Shown: positions 1-9,048, numbered from the stretch's first letter. The stretch: DNA of 64,000 nt from Brenneria sp. hezel4-2-4 (GCF_013155275.1 NZ_JABJXS010000002.1:496001-560000); one strand, 5' to 3'. Notes: a model not told the origin generated them from the letters alone. Translations and numbers: made by a program.

Positions 1-562
1 GGATCACATGCCAGTAAGCCCATCGCCAGTTCTCAAGATGATCCACGCTCAAGGCGGCCAGCCAGAGCGCGACATTGGGCGACAGCGTGGCCGTCATTGC
101 AAACAGCGCCAGGCCGTGCAGCCGAATCGGCGCCGGCAGGAAACGCAGGGCGGCCATCATCAGAATCGGCACCAGCGATCCGGCGCACAGGCCGTGCAGA
201 ACGCGCAGCGCCAGCAGTACGTGCAGATCACGAATAAAGGGCAGCACGGCGGCCAGCGCAAGCGCCGCCGCCAGCATCGTCAAATGGAAGCGGCGCATCG
301 AGAACGTGATGGCGAACCAGGCGGCAAACGGCATAGCAGCCAGCTCGCCGGCCGAATAGGCCGTGGAGAGCCAGGAAATATCATCTTTAGCGAAACCCAG
401 CCCTCCTTGTATATCAACCAACACCAGTGCGGGAACGCGACTGCTTAGGCCCGCCATCATAGCGGCCAAAAGAACCCCCAGCAGACCGACGGTCAGACGG
501 ATACCAAAAACCGGCTGCGCCGGCGAGACGGCGGGAGCCGGCGCGGATATTGCGGCGCTCAT
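1..562 (-). CDS. MFS drug exporter, DHA2 type (3' end outside window)
   Basis: Reading the minus strand from an ATG at 562 gives about 187 residues with no stop before the window edge. There is a short Ala/Pro-rich cytoplasmic start, then hydrophobic spans separated by short loops. The stretch ending in WRWAYW near the edge is typical of the 14-helix DHA2 drug:H+ antiporters (EmrB/FarB-like). Such proteins expel drugs or toxic compounds across the inner membrane using the proton gradient. The start codon overlaps the stop of the 67-aa ORF upstream (ATGA), so the two are probably co-translated. A TetR gene is divergent and probably represses it. The substrate cannot be told. Confidence 0.8.
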   Translation of the reverse strand, partial: MSAAISAPAPAVSPAQPVFGIRLTVGLLGVLLAAMMAGLSSRVPALVLVDIQGGLGFAKDDISWLSTAYSAGELAAMPFAAWFAITFSMRRFHLTMLAAALALAAVLPFIRDLHVLLALRVLHGLCAGSLVPILMMAALRFLPAPIRLHGLALFAMTATLSPNVALWLAALSVDHLENWRWAYWHVI

Positions 563-762
563 GATAACGCCTTGGCCGAAGCCGCATCGCAACGGTTGGC
601 GACGCCGTTGCGCTCCCGGCTTGCGTCGAAACGCAGAGCCGCTGATGTCGGGCCGATGGACAGGATCTGCCCCGAGGGGGCAACGGCGCATTCTGCCCGT
701 AATCGAACAACCAACGCAGGGGGGCCTTGATACAACGGTGTGTATCGAGCAGGACGATTCAT
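559..762 (-). CDS. small hypothetical protein coupled to the exporter
   Basis: This 67-residue ORF starts at an ATG with a good ribosome site (GAGGAA, 4-5 bases upstream) and ends in a TGA that overlaps the exporter ATG by four bases. The product is Arg/Ala-rich, has no membrane span or signal peptide, and contains two Cys. I do not recognise a family. It may be a genuine small protein or a leader ORF that couples translation into the exporter. The ribosome site and the exact stop/start overlap are the only support. Confidence 0.45.
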   Translation of the reverse strand: MNRPARYTPLYQGPPALVVRLRAECAVAPSGQILSIGPTSAALRFDASRERNGVANRCDAASAKALS

Positions 763-777
763 TTAATTCCTCAAACC

Positions 778-798
778 GAGACGGTACTGACTGGTCTC
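778..798. promoter_or_regulatory. inverted repeat before the exporter unit
   Basis: GAGAC and GTCTC arms are separated by 11 bases, immediately upstream of the small ORF at 762. The site lies where a repressor of the exporter operon would act. It differs from the two palindromes nearer the TetR gene, so whether the same protein binds it is unknown. Confidence 0.35.
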
Positions 799-848
799 TT
801 CATTTAAACGTCAAAAAGAAAGGGGATATTACGAAATACTTGATGTGT

Positions 849-866
849 GGAAACCGGTCGGTATCC
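849..866. promoter_or_regulatory. candidate TetR operator, copy 1
   Basis: The 18-mer GGAAACCGGTCGGTATCC is a partial palindrome and matches the 18-mer at 929-946 in 14 positions. Both lie in the exporter/TetR intergenic region with starts 80 bp apart. TetR proteins commonly bind such palindromes in the divergent promoter they control; binding here is inferred. Confidence 0.45.
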
Positions 867-928
867 TACAGTTCAAGACAAGCGCCGTCAATTGGCTAAT
901 ATTGATATCATCAATGGGTTTTATGAAT

Positions 929-946
929 GGATACCGGCAGGTATAC
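929..946. promoter_or_regulatory. candidate TetR operator, copy 2
   Basis: The 18-mer GGATACCGGCAGGTATAC has ATACC/GGTAT arms. It overlaps an upstream in-frame ATG at 927, which argues that the regulator really starts at the GTG at 987. A further palindrome, ATTGAT-ATC-ATCAAT, lies at 901-915. Confidence 0.45.
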
Positions 947-986
947 TTGCCAAAACCTGAAGTTTACTGTGCCCCTGGAGCTCTCT

Positions 987-1613
987 GTGTGCGAATCTGC
1001 TTATCCCCATCGCGACAAGACGCCCGTCATCTTGCGCGCCGCGGCATCGGTGTTCCTGACCCATGGCTTCAGCGCTGCGACCACGGATATGATCCAGCGC
1101 GAAGCCGGCGTCTCCAAAAAAACGCTGTACGCCTGCTTTCCCAGTAAAGAAGCCATGTTCATGGCGATGATCGAGTGCCAGTGTGCGTCGATGGCGGCGA
1201 CCGTCAGGGCGATACAACCGGCCCCAAACGATCTTAATAAAACACTGACGGATATCGGCAGAGCCTATCTGGATATCGTGCTGTCTGATACTGGCGTGGC
1301 GTTGTTCCGGGTGGTTGTCGCGGAGGCCCCGCGTTTTCCCCAGGCCGGGAGGCATTTCTACCTGGCTGGCCCCAAAGTGGTCACATCGATGGTGGCGGAG
1401 TGCTTAAGCGAAGCCTCGCGGGCCGGCGATATCGACATCCACGCCATCGGCGCCGAGACCGCAGCGTCGTTATTCATCGGCATGGTGCGTACGGAAGGGC
1501 AGTTGGAGGGGTTGCTGCATCCGGGGTCGCGGCCCTCCGTCGAGCAACTGGACCGGTGGGTACGGCTGGCAGTAGATACTTTTCTCGGCCGATTCGCCGT
1601 CGCGCGCGCATGA
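987..1613 (+). CDS. TetR/AcrR family transcriptional regulator
   Basis: About 208 residues. The N-terminal helix-turn-helix is clear: ILRAAASVFLTHGFSAAT, then the turn and recognition helix around GVSKKTLYACFPSKEAMF. The C-terminal two thirds is the variable helical ligand-binding and dimer domain. I start at GTG 987, preceded by GGAG at 977-980, not at ATG 927, because 927 overlaps a palindromic operator and adds an unconserved tail. The gene is divergent from the exporter and most likely represses it and itself. The ligand is unknown. Confidence 0.85.
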   Translation: MCESAYPHRDKTPVILRAAASVFLTHGFSAATTDMIQREAGVSKKTLYACFPSKEAMFMAMIECQCASMAATVRAIQPAPNDLNKTLTDIGRAYLDIVLSDTGVALFRVVVAEAPRFPQAGRHFYLAGPKVVTSMVAECLSEASRAGDIDIHAIGAETAASLFIGMVRTEGQLEGLLHPGSRPSVEQLDRWVRLAVDTFLGRFAVARA

Positions 1614-1703
1614 TTGCGCCGTTGCCGGAAAGGGGTATGGCAAGTAGGGGCGTAATTTATTTAACGATCTATGGTCATTAGGGGATGTCTGCGGAACAAA
1701 AAA

Positions 1704-1780
1704 TGGTGCGTTCTAATGGACTCGAACCATCGACCCCCACCATGTCAAGGTGGTGCTCTAACCAACTGAGCTAAGAACGC
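1704..1780 (-). tRNA. valV: tRNA-Val (GAC)
   Basis: The 77-base minus-strand gene folds as a cloverleaf. The acceptor starts GCGTTCT and pairs with AGAACGC before an encoded ACCA tail. The D arm is AGCTCAGTTGGTTAGAGC, the anticodon loop is TTGACAT (anticodon GAC), and the T loop is TTCGAGT. It is nearly identical to E. coli valV/valW, which also lie beside mdtK. Only one copy is present here, against a tandem pair in E. coli. Confidence 0.97.
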
Positions 1781-1832
1781 ATTTGAGGATAAATTCTTTG
1801 AAAATCAGGCTGTCAGCCTGATAGCGGGACGA

Positions 1833-1861
1833 ATATTAGCGGGCTATACTGCGGCTGGCAA
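1833..1861 (-). promoter_or_regulatory. promoter of tRNA-Val
   Basis: On the minus strand, TTGCCA (1861-1856) and TAATAT (1838-1833) are 17 bases apart and followed by a GC-rich discriminator, as in stringently controlled stable-RNA promoters. The leader to the tRNA is about 45 bases. It contains a perfect 9-bp hairpin at 1804-1822 (ATCAGGCTG/CAGCCTGAT) that may guide 5' processing. Confidence 0.55.
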
Positions 1862-1979
1862 GGGGAAAAATGCAATTTTGTTCCCTCGGACGGCGCGGCT
1901 GCTGCACTTGTATTCATTCCGCTGGTTTTTCCATCATTTATGGCGCAAAGAGCCGCGTTCGTCGCGGCTGAAACCGGGG

Positions 1980-3350
1980 TTAACGGGCCGCCCGCGCTAA
2001 AATCAGCGCCGCTGGCTGGCGCTGAAGCCAGCGGATCCGGGTCATCATCATGATCGCGGCGGCGGTTAAGCCAATAATAAATCCGCACCAGAAACCCGCG
2101 GGGCCCATGCGGGGAACGATATGGTCCGTTAGCGCCAGCAGATAGCCGCTGGGCAGCCCCAGTACCCAATAGGCCGTGAAGGTGATATAAAAGATCGAGC
2201 GGGTGTCTTTGTAACCGCGCAACACCCCGCTGCCGATAACCTGTACTGCGTCGGAGATTTGATAGACGGCGGCCAGTAACATTAAGTGGGATGCCATCGC
2301 CACCACGGCCGGATCCTGATTGTAAAGCAGAGCGATAGGCTCACGTAACAAGGTGGTGAAAATCGCCGTGCAGAGCGCAAACAGCACGCCGGTCATCAGA
2401 CCGGTATAGGCGGCGATGCGGGCGAGTTCGACGGCGCCTTCCCCCAGCCGGTGACCGACGCGAATGGTGGTGGCGACGCCGATGGAAAGGGGAAGCACGA
2501 ACATCAGTGAACTGAAGTTCAGCGCGATCTGGTGGCCCGCGACATCCACCACCCCCAACGGAAGCACCAACAGCGCCACCACGGCAAAGAGGGTGACTTC
2601 AAACAGCAGCGCCAGCGCAATAGGCAGGCCGAGAGTAAACAGGCGCTTCAGCGTGTGCCAGTCGGGCCTGAATCGACGCGGCAATATAATATCGCGCAAC
2701 CAGGCTACACGTTTGGTGTAGCCTAACAGCAGCAACAGCATGATCCAGTAAACGGTTGCGGTTGCCACGCCGCAGCCAACCCCGCCCAGTTCCGGCAGAC
2801 CGAATTTACCGTGGATAAATACATAGTTAATGGGAATATTGATTAAAAGTCCGATAAAACCAATGACCATCCCCGGTTTGGTTTTCGACAATCCCTCGCA
2901 CTGGCAGCGCAAAACCTGATAGAACAGATAGCCCGGCACCCCCCACAGCAGCGCATGTAGATAGCCAATCGCTTTTTTCGCCAGTTCCGGCGATCCGTCA
3001 TTCATCAGGTTGATGACGTATTCGCCCTGATACAGCGCCAGCATGATGAGAAGCGAGACGAGCAGCGCCAGAAAGAAAGATTGTTGAACCTGATGCGCGA
3101 TGCGCTCCCGACGGCCGGCCCCATTCAACTGCGCGACGACCGGCGTCAGCGCCAGCAATAATCCATGCCCGAAAAGAATGGCGGGCAGCCAGATGGACGT
3201 TCCGACGGCGACGGCGGCCATATCCGTGGCGCTGTAGGCGCCGGCCATAATGGTATCGACCACCCCCATGGATGTCTGAGATACTTGCGCAATAATGACA
3301 GGAACCGCGAGCGCCAATAAATTACGCGCTTCTGACCGATACTTCTGCAC
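1980..3350 (-). CDS. mdtK: MATE multidrug efflux protein MdtK (NorM)
   Basis: 456 residues, against 457 in E. coli. It has twelve hydrophobic spans in two homologous halves. The N-terminal part ([20 protein letters not shown], then [18 protein letters not shown]) and the [10 protein letters not shown] stretch are near-identical to MdtK/NorM. The protein exports cationic drugs and dyes across the inner membrane in exchange for Na+ or H+. I use the GTG at 3350, with AAGGAAGG just upstream. A longer reading to 3512 adds 54 non-membrane residues that the family lacks. It is divergent from ribE and beside tRNA-Val, as in E. coli. Confidence 0.95.
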   Translation of the reverse strand: MQKYRSEARNLLALAVPVIIAQVSQTSMGVVDTIMAGAYSATDMAAVAVGTSIWLPAILFGHGLLLALTPVVAQLNGAGRRERIAHQVQQSFFLALLVSLLIMLALYQGEYVINLMNDGSPELAKKAIGYLHALLWGVPGYLFYQVLRCQCEGLSKTKPGMVIGFIGLLINIPINYVFIHGKFGLPELGGVGCGVATATVYWIMLLLLLGYTKRVAWLRDIILPRRFRPDWHTLKRLFTLGLPIALALLFEVTLFAVVALLVLPLGVVDVAGHQIALNFSSLMFVLPLSIGVATTIRVGHRLGEGAVELARIAAYTGLMTGVLFALCTAIFTTLLREPIALLYNQDPAVVAMASHLMLLAAVYQISDAVQVIGSGVLRGYKDTRSIFYITFTAYWVLGLPSGYLLALTDHIVPRMGPAGFWCGFIIGLTAAAIMMMTRIRWLQRQPAALILARAAR

Positions 3351-3657
3351 AAACACCTTCCTTGAATTGACGAACCGGATAGCGGAATAATTAATCGTGG
3401 ATAAATACAATTCTGTCTCAGTCCGAGACGAGGCTGGTATTGTAACGACTTGTCGGCCGGAAACCAGCTTGCCGGAGAATAAATTAACCGAAGGCGACTG
3501 GCCGATTAACATACACGCCGATTTCGGTAATGGGTTTGGTTTTCAACTTAATCTGGGGCACACTGCATAACAGTCATTTATAGCAATCGGCAATGAGCGT
3601 GCTATCGGTATCGTTTAGCACCCATTTCATTTACATCGTTTTTAAGAGGCAAGCCGT
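3351..3657. other. mdtK/ribE divergent intergenic region
   Basis: About 307 bases. The mdtK leader holds a compact hairpin at 3415-3429 (GTCTC, 5-base loop, GAGAC), which could affect transcription or translation of mdtK. No FMN riboswitch is visible before ribE; the ribE ribosome site AAGAGG lies just upstream of 3658. Confidence 0.4.
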
Positions 3658-4293
3658 ATGTTTACCGGTATTGTTCAAGGCACCGCGCCGGTGGTGTCCA
3701 TTGATGAAAAATCAAATTTTCGTACCCATGTTATTCAACTGCCGCCCGAATTATTGTCGGGACTGGTTCCCGGCGCTTCCGTCGCTAATAATGGCTGCTG
3801 CCTGACGGTGACCTCAGTGAAAGGCGATCGCGTCAGTTTTGATTTAATGAAAGAAACGCTCCGGCTGACCAATCTGGGAGAGATCGCCGAAGGCGATCGG
3901 GTAAACGTTGAGCGGGCGGCAAAATATGGTGATGAGATCGGTGGACACGTGATGTCCGGTCATATCATCTGTACCGCAGAGGTGGTGAAAATTCTGGTGT
4001 CGGAAAATAATCACCAGATTTGGTTCCGGCTGGCTGACGAATCACTGATGAAGTATGTGCTGCACAAAGGTTTTATCGGGATTGACGGCATCAGTCTAAC
4101 GATTGGGGAAGTCACCCGCAGCCGTTTCTGCGTGCATTTGATTCCTGAGACGCTGAACCGCACCACGCTGGGACAAAAGCGCCTGGGGCATCGGGTGAAT
4201 ATTGAAATCGACCCGCAAACACAAGCGGTCGTCGATACGGTTGAACGGGTATTAGCCAACCGGCAGGCGGCTCCGGTTACGTCGGAAGAGTAG
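3658..4293 (+). CDS. ribE: riboflavin synthase, alpha subunit
   Basis: 211 residues, the usual length. It opens with the family signature MFTGIVQG and contains two lumazine-binding repeats, roughly residues 1-95 and 98-195. The second repeat carries [12 protein letters not shown], and [13 protein letters not shown] is near the C-terminus. The enzyme dismutates two 6,7-dimethyl-8-ribityllumazine molecules into riboflavin and the pyrimidinedione precursor, as a cytoplasmic trimer. The gene is called ribC in older E. coli naming. The position between mdtK and cfa is conserved. A second riboflavin gene, ribA, lies at 24.5 kb. Confidence 0.96.
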   Translation: MFTGIVQGTAPVVSIDEKSNFRTHVIQLPPELLSGLVPGASVANNGCCLTVTSVKGDRVSFDLMKETLRLTNLGEIAEGDRVNVERAAKYGDEIGGHVMSGHIICTAEVVKILVSENNHQIWFRLADESLMKYVLHKGFIGIDGISLTIGEVTRSRFCVHLIPETLNRTTLGQKRLGHRVNIEIDPQTQAVVDTVERVLANRQAAPVTSEE

Positions 4294-4387
4294 GCTGACG
4301 AAAAAATCGCTGGCGCGGCGTTAAGCGTTTGGCTAGCAAAAGCAAGCCGTTCGGAAAAGGCTCCCGTACGGCCTTGTCAAAATCCGT

Positions 4388-5548
4388 TCAGCGTGGAACG
4401 CGCACGCCGCCTTCGATACCGTCAATGCTGAACAGCACTTGCCAAAGCTGAATGTTACGGGCGCGAAATGCGCCGGCACAGGCATTGAGATAGTAGCCGA
4501 ACATGCGACGGAACCGTGCGGAGTAGCGCTCGGAAAGCTCAGGCCAGGATTGTTGGAAACGCTCGTGCCATGCCATCAGGGTGCGATCATAATCGGCGCC
4601 AAAGTTATGCCAGTCTTCCATCACCATATAAGGTTCGCTGGCGTGCGCGATATGTTGTACTGAAGGTACGCAGCCGTTAGGGAAAATGTATTTATTAATC
4701 CAGGGATCGACTTCGGCGTTGGTTTTTTTGGCGCCTATGGTGTGCAGTAAAAATAATCCGTCTGCTTTAAGATTTTTTCTGACGACACGGAAATAGGTGT
4801 CGTAGTTTCTCGGCCCGACATGTTCAAACATCCCGACAGAGACGACCCGATCAAATTGCAGATTCAGATCGCGATAATCCTGTAGCAAAATGGTGACATC
4901 CAGATCTTTGCAGCGCTCCTGCGCCAGCTTCTGCTGTTCTTTGGAAATGGTGACGCCGCAGACCGAGACGCCATACCGGCGAGCGGCAAATTCCGCCAAT
5001 CCGCCCCAGCCACAGCCGATATCCAACAGTTTCATTCCTGGTTTGAGTTGCAGCTTTTCGCAGATCATCGCCAGCTTGTCTTGCTGAGCCTGCTCCAGCG
5101 TGGACGCCTGTTTCCAGTAGCCGCATGAGTACTGCATCGCGGGATCCAGCATCAGCGAAAATAAGTCGTTGCCTAAATCATAGTGCTCTTTGCCGACTAT
5201 CCAGGCGCGCTTTTTGGATTGTAAATTTATCAGCCGTGCGGCAGCGATGCGCAAGATATCTTTGAGATGGTGGGGGATTTTTTCATCCAATCCGGCGCGT
5301 AATACGCGATGAAAAAATATGTCTAGTCTCTCGCACTCCCACCAGCCATCCATATAGCTTTCACCCAATCCCAATGATCCTTCACGCAATACGCGCTTAA
5401 AAAAATCAGGATTTTTAACTTTGATATCGAAAGGGCGGGAACCGTTGATTTTGATATCAGCGATAGCCAGCATTTCCCGCACAATTTGGAACCAGGATGT
5501 GTTATGGCGGTCAAGCTCCGCCACATCTTCTATACATGATGAACTCAT
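4388..5548 (-). CDS. cfa: cyclopropane-fatty-acyl-phospholipid synthase
   Basis: 386 residues (E. coli 382). It has an N-terminal lipid-binding domain (LGLGESYMDGWWECERLD near residue 60) and a C-terminal SAM methyltransferase fold with the glycine-rich loop LLDIGCGWGGLAEFAA around residue 175. YDLGNDLF and QYSCGYW, conserved in the family, are present. The enzyme adds a methylene from SAM across cis double bonds of membrane phospholipids, usually at the onset of stationary phase. The ribosome site GGGAGAAG precedes ATG 5548. E. coli has ydhB and ydhC between purR and cfa; both are missing here. Confidence 0.96.
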   Translation of the reverse strand: MSSSCIEDVAELDRHNTSWFQIVREMLAIADIKINGSRPFDIKVKNPDFFKRVLREGSLGLGESYMDGWWECERLDIFFHRVLRAGLDEKIPHHLKDILRIAAARLINLQSKKRAWIVGKEHYDLGNDLFSLMLDPAMQYSCGYWKQASTLEQAQQDKLAMICEKLQLKPGMKLLDIGCGWGGLAEFAARRYGVSVCGVTISKEQQKLAQERCKDLDVTILLQDYRDLNLQFDRVVSVGMFEHVGPRNYDTYFRVVRKNLKADGLFLLHTIGAKKTNAEVDPWINKYIFPNGCVPSVQHIAHASEPYMVMEDWHNFGADYDRTLMAWHERFQQSWPELSERYSARFRRMFGYYLNACAGAFRARNIQLWQVLFSIDGIEGGVRVPR

Positions 5549-5778
5549 AACTTCTCCCTACCTTGCTTTCATGATGAAACCGCAAGGAAAACATAGACAA
5601 TTTTTACCTATTCTCGGTATCGGTGGGGATCGCCCATCGTCTACTCTCTGAATCGTCAGAGGAAATTGAAGAGAAAAGCCGGTACGCAAATACGTAGGGG
5701 CACTTATCCTTAAGATAAAAACGCACATTCCCTATGCGCTTAACACTAAAAGATAGTGATAAATAGAATTGTTGTCAC

Positions 5779-5801
5779 AAAAAATCATAAATAGTTTATG
5801 A
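5779..5801 (-). terminator. intrinsic terminator of purR
   Basis: On the minus strand TCATAAA and TTTATGA pair around a 3-base loop and are followed by six T. It lies just past the larger 5801-5842 hairpin downstream of purR. Confidence 0.55.
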
Positions 5802-5842
5802 CTGCTTCAGTCGGGGTACAAGTATAAATTGACTGAAGCAGT
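5801..5842. repeat. 12-bp inverted repeat downstream of purR
   Basis: ACTGCTTCAGTC (5801-5812) is repeated inverted as GACTGAAGCAGT (5831-5842) with 18 bases between. Each arm is itself nearly palindromic (GACTG-CTT-CAGTC), so it could be one large hairpin in the purR transcript or two protein-binding sites 31 bp apart, upstream of cfa. Confidence 0.6.
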
Positions 5843-5890
5843 TGTTGGTATCAAGCATCTTGCCGCGTGATATAAGAAATTCGTCTGTTA

Positions 5891-6922
5891 TCAGGAGTAA
5901 CGTCGATAGTCGCGAAAGGGACCGTCGGCAACGGAACGGCGCTCAATCAGGGTAGGGTGTACTTCGATAACCTGGGCATCTTCACGCTTGCTGGTGATAC
6001 GGTCCAGCAACATGGAAAAAGCGGATTGCCCCAGCCGTTCTTTGGGCTGATGAATGGTGGTCAGCGCCGGGGTAAAAAAGCGGGCATGGCGGATATTGTC
6101 GTAGCCAATCACCGAAATATCCTGAGGAACGCGCAGCCCCAGTTCATCGGCGGCGCAGATCGCTCCCATCGCCATAATATCCCCGCCGCAGAACACCGCC
6201 GTCGGGCGGTGTTTCTGCGCCAGAATCTGGTGCATCGCCTTATAGCCGGATTCCGGCTCGAAATCGCCCTGAACGATCCATTCATCATGAATCTGAATAT
6301 CGGCGTCGTTCAACGCTTTTAAAAAACCAAGATAGCGCCCGCTGCCGGTATTTCGCTCTTGAATGCCGGGGATGGCGCCGATGTCCCGATGACCGCGCTC
6401 GATAAGGTAACGGCCCGCCATATAACCGCCCTCAAAGGCGTTATCGATAATGGTATCGGTAAAATCGCTGTGCGCCTGACCCCAATCCATAACCACCATC
6501 GGAATGCTGCGATAGTTTTCCAGCATGGCGAGCAATTCGGGTGGATATTCCGCACACATGACCAGCAAGCCATCGACGCGTTTTTGCGCCAGCATGGAAA
6601 GATAGGCGCGTTGTTTATCAAGCTCGTTATGCGAATTACATAAAATCAGCGTATAGCCTTTGGCATAGCAACTGTTTTCAACGGCTTCTATGATTTCCGC
6701 AAAATAGGGAGCTTCACTTGACGTCGCCAGCAAACCAATGGATTTAGTGTGATTAACTTTAAGACTGCGGGCGACGGCGCTGGGCGAATAGTGTAATTCT
6801 TTAATGGCTGCGCGTACGGCAGCCTTGGTCTCTTCGGCGACGAAACGTGTTTTATTAATCACGTGTGATACGGTTGTGGTAGAAACGCCGGCGCGTTTCG
6901 CCACATCTTTGATCGTTGCCAT
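5891..6922 (-). CDS. purR: purine repressor PurR (LacI family)
   Basis: 343 residues (E. coli 341). The N-terminal helix-turn-helix and hinge ([20 protein letters not shown], then [12 protein letters not shown]) are essentially those of E. coli PurR. The rest is a periplasmic-binding-protein-like domain that binds hypoxanthine or guanine as corepressor, with the characteristic VVMDWG and [11 protein letters not shown] stretches. It represses de novo purine and some pyrimidine genes. A PUR-box-like site lies about 45 bases upstream (6967-6982), consistent with autoregulation. Confidence 0.97.
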   Translation of the reverse strand: MATIKDVAKRAGVSTTTVSHVINKTRFVAEETKAAVRAAIKELHYSPSAVARSLKVNHTKSIGLLATSSEAPYFAEIIEAVENSCYAKGYTLILCNSHNELDKQRAYLSMLAQKRVDGLLVMCAEYPPELLAMLENYRSIPMVVMDWGQAHSDFTDTIIDNAFEGGYMAGRYLIERGHRDIGAIPGIQERNTGSGRYLGFLKALNDADIQIHDEWIVQGDFEPESGYKAMHQILAQKHRPTAVFCGGDIMAMGAICAADELGLRVPQDISVIGYDNIRHARFFTPALTTIHQPKERLGQSAFSMLLDRITSKREDAQVIEVHPTLIERRSVADGPFRDYRRYS

Positions 6923-6966
6923 GTAAAAATAACTCCTGAACGCACTTATTACAGTCGTAAGTATAT

Positions 6967-6982
6967 TGTTAATCGTTTGCCT
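6967..6982 (-). promoter_or_regulatory. PUR box before purR
   Basis: The minus-strand 16-mer AGGCAAACGATTAACA matches the PUR-box pattern (GCAAACG core followed by a degenerate inverted half). It sits where the E. coli purR autoregulatory operator lies. Confidence 0.6.
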
Positions 6983-7311
6983 GCGTTTATCGTTCTCTTT
7001 CTTAGTGAAAAAACAGGATTTCAGAAGGAGAATGCCGAATGTTATACCTGAAGGGGCAAGGTTGACGTTTTTCGACCACTATTTTTCGAATACTACGCGG
7101 CGCGTCGTTAAACAGCGGATTTTGTCCGATTTGCCACCAAAGTGGAAGCGGTAATTTATACTATTATTGATACATAGGTATAAGATTTTTCTTTCAAACT
7201 ATGGAAGAATCGCTATCGTCATTAAGAGGGTTTTTACCCGAGGTTGGGGCTGAGCTTCCAAAGATGGTCAATACTTTCTTCCGATTACTTGTGTGCGCAA
7301 AGGAGACACCT

Positions 7312-7401
7312 ATGGATACTGACCTGAAGATGTCGTTGCTGACCACCGTTGGTGCGCTGGCGATGATCATTGTCTTTAGTTTTGTCGCGGTACTGAATTA
7401 A
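7312..7401 (+). CDS. ynhF: small membrane protein YnhF
   Basis: 29 residues starting MDTDLKMSLLTTVGAL and consisting of one hydrophobic span. E. coli YnhF is also 29 residues, starts MSTDLKFSL, and lies next to purR. AGGAGA precedes ATG 7312. The longer frame from 7201 adds unconserved sequence and is not used. YnhF is an inner-membrane small protein of unknown function. Confidence 0.85.
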   Translation: MDTDLKMSLLTTVGALAMIIVFSFVAVLN

Positions 7402-7445
7402 TTGGCGTTGGGGCGTTCCGCCGTTTAACGCTATCACTATTTACT

Positions 7446-7477
7446 CAGGCATGTTTTACGGTGTGAAAACATGCCTG
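7446..7477 (+). terminator. hairpin after ynhF
   Basis: Perfect 12-bp stem CAGGCATGTTTT/AAAACATGCCTG with an 8-base loop, between ynhF and the convergent mepH. The T-run on either side is weak, so it may mainly protect the 3' end. Confidence 0.6.
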
Positions 7478-7527
7478 AATTCTTTCTGCCTCGCAGTTTA
7501 GCTTGTTGTGCCCTCTCTGAGCCAGCG

Positions 7528-8361
7528 TCAGCGCATGGTCTGAGGAGTGACGACGCGCCGTGCGCCGACATAATGATCCTGCCAGTAATCCTCACTCAGT
7601 TTACTAATGCGAATATCCGAGCCGGTACGCGGCGACTGAATGAATTTCCCGTTGCCCAGATAAACCCCGACATGATCGGCGACGCCGCGATTGTTGATGC
7701 GGAAGAAAACCAAATCGCCGCTTTCCAATTCGCTTTTCTGAATCGGCGCCGCATCGCGTAAATGATACATTTCATTCGCCGTGCGGGGGATGGGGATTTT
7801 AACCACGTCTTTGTAGGCGTAATAAACCAAACCACTACAGTCAAAACCGGTAAAAGGCGATGATCCGCCCCAGCGATAAGGTTTTCCCACCTGGCTCATC
7901 AGCTTGTTCATCGCCGTTAATTTGGCTTGTTGATAGCGTTTTTTATGCGCGGCGCTTAACGCCAATCCTTTCTCTTCGCTTTTCCGGTTTTTTAGATCGG
8001 CCTTTTTAAGGCCGTGTTTTACTCTGGCGTTCGACGAGGAAAGTCTTACCCCGTTTTTCGTCTGCGACTTTTTGAGGCCGGTCTTAATTAACGCCGGGGT
8101 GTTGTTCTTTGTTCTTGATGCGATTTGCTGCGGTTTATGCTGCGTCGTGCGGACGGTTTTAACTTTATTGATCTCAGGATGCGGCGTATTCGCTTTGCGG
8201 CTGTTTCCGGGGTGTTTGTTTTTTTTATGATTGTCATCAGGTACGGCGCCTACGCTGGTTTTTGGTGACGATGATTTTGGCGTATGCGGCGTCGCCTGAG
8301 CTATGCTCGGGAGTAAATTACTGAAAAATAATATAAAAATAGCAATAAACACGCGCATCAT
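7528..8361 (-). CDS. mepH: NlpC/P60 murein endopeptidase MepH
   Basis: 277 residues: a signal peptide to about residue 23, a long basic Lys/Thr/Ser-rich linker (25-145), then an NlpC/P60 domain. Catalytic Cys175 is in FDCSGLVYYAY and His230 in ADHVGVYLG; the third position is Gln242 in FIQSPRTG, as I recall for E. coli MepH. The enzyme cuts D-Ala-mDAP cross-links in the periplasm to allow wall growth. In E. coli sodB and ydhP separate it from ynhF; here only about 125 bases lie between them. Confidence 0.92.
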   Translation of the reverse strand: MMRVFIAIFILFFSNLLPSIAQATPHTPKSSSPKTSVGAVPDDNHKKNKHPGNSRKANTPHPEINKVKTVRTTQHKPQQIASRTKNNTPALIKTGLKKSQTKNGVRLSSSNARVKHGLKKADLKNRKSEEKGLALSAAHKKRYQQAKLTAMNKLMSQVGKPYRWGGSSPFTGFDCSGLVYYAYKDVVKIPIPRTANEMYHLRDAAPIQKSELESGDLVFFRINNRGVADHVGVYLGNGKFIQSPRTGSDIRISKLSEDYWQDHYVGARRVVTPQTMR

Positions 8362-8697
8362 GAAAATGGCCGAATTTAATCCTTAAATCGTTCAAGCGGA
8401 ACAGTATTCCCGAAAACGGCCGTATAAAAAAGTGGGAATGACCACTTTGTGTATACAGAATAGTGAAAAAAAGTTAATGATGGTTTTTCGGTGGATTTAT
8501 CATCGTTTTCTGCCGTGAATTTATCAACAGCGGTGTACGCTAGGGGAAAATATATCCCTACAAAAAATAGCGTTTTTTTGTGGTGGCCGCTCTCGGTACA
8601 ATATCATTGAGTGGATGGCGCTGTAATGGCACATCTGATAGCGCTTATGGTTAATGAACATGACGTTAGCCATCCTATAGGTTAAGGAAGCAAGAGA
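8362..8697. other. mepH/grxD divergent intergenic region
   Basis: 336 AT-rich bases. I see the grxD ribosome site (AAGGAAG, just before 8698) and several short A/T tracts, but no convincing operator, RNA gene or ORF. Confidence 0.4.
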
Positions 8698-9048
8698 ATG
8701 ACGACAACGACAATTGAAAAAATTCAGCGCCAGATCGCTGAAAACCCGATTCTGCTGTATATGAAAGGTTCACCTAAATTGCCAAGTTGCGGGTTTTCCG
8801 CACAGGCGGTACAGGCGTTGTCGGCTTGTGGCGAACGTTTCGCCTATGTCGATATCCTACAGAACCCGGATATCCGTGCCGAATTGCCTAAGTACGCAAA
8901 TTGGCCGACGTTTCCCCAGCTGTGGGTCGACGGTGAATTGGTCGGTGGCTGTGACATCATTATTGAAATGTATCAGCGCGGCGAGTTACAGCCGCTGATT
9001 AAAGAAACGGCGGAAAAATATAAATCTCAGCAGGAAGGGCAGGAATAA
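8698..9048 (+). CDS. grxD: monothiol glutaredoxin GrxD
   Basis: 116 residues. The monothiol active site CGFS is at 31-34, WPTFPQLWVDG and GGCDI form the glutathione-binding surface, and MKGSPKLPSCGFS is near-identical to E. coli Grx4. It binds a [2Fe-2S] cluster bridged by glutathione and partners BolA proteins in iron-sulphur cluster delivery. A strong terminator at 9107-9145 separates it from the convergent rnt. It faces away from mepH as in E. coli. Confidence 0.97.
   Translation: MTTTTIEKIQRQIAENPILLYMKGSPKLPSCGFSAQAVQALSACGERFAYVDILQNPDIRAELPKYANWPTFPQLWVDGELVGGCDIIIEMYQRGELQPLIKETAEKYKSQQEGQE

Noticed and set aside
1980..3512. 510-aa version of MdtK
   Set aside because: The extra 54 N-terminal residues are unconserved, and the GTG at 3350 has a strong ribosome site.
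3513..3657. FMN riboswitch before ribE
   Set aside because: The conserved RFN stems are not recognisable; in enterobacteria it precedes ribB instead.
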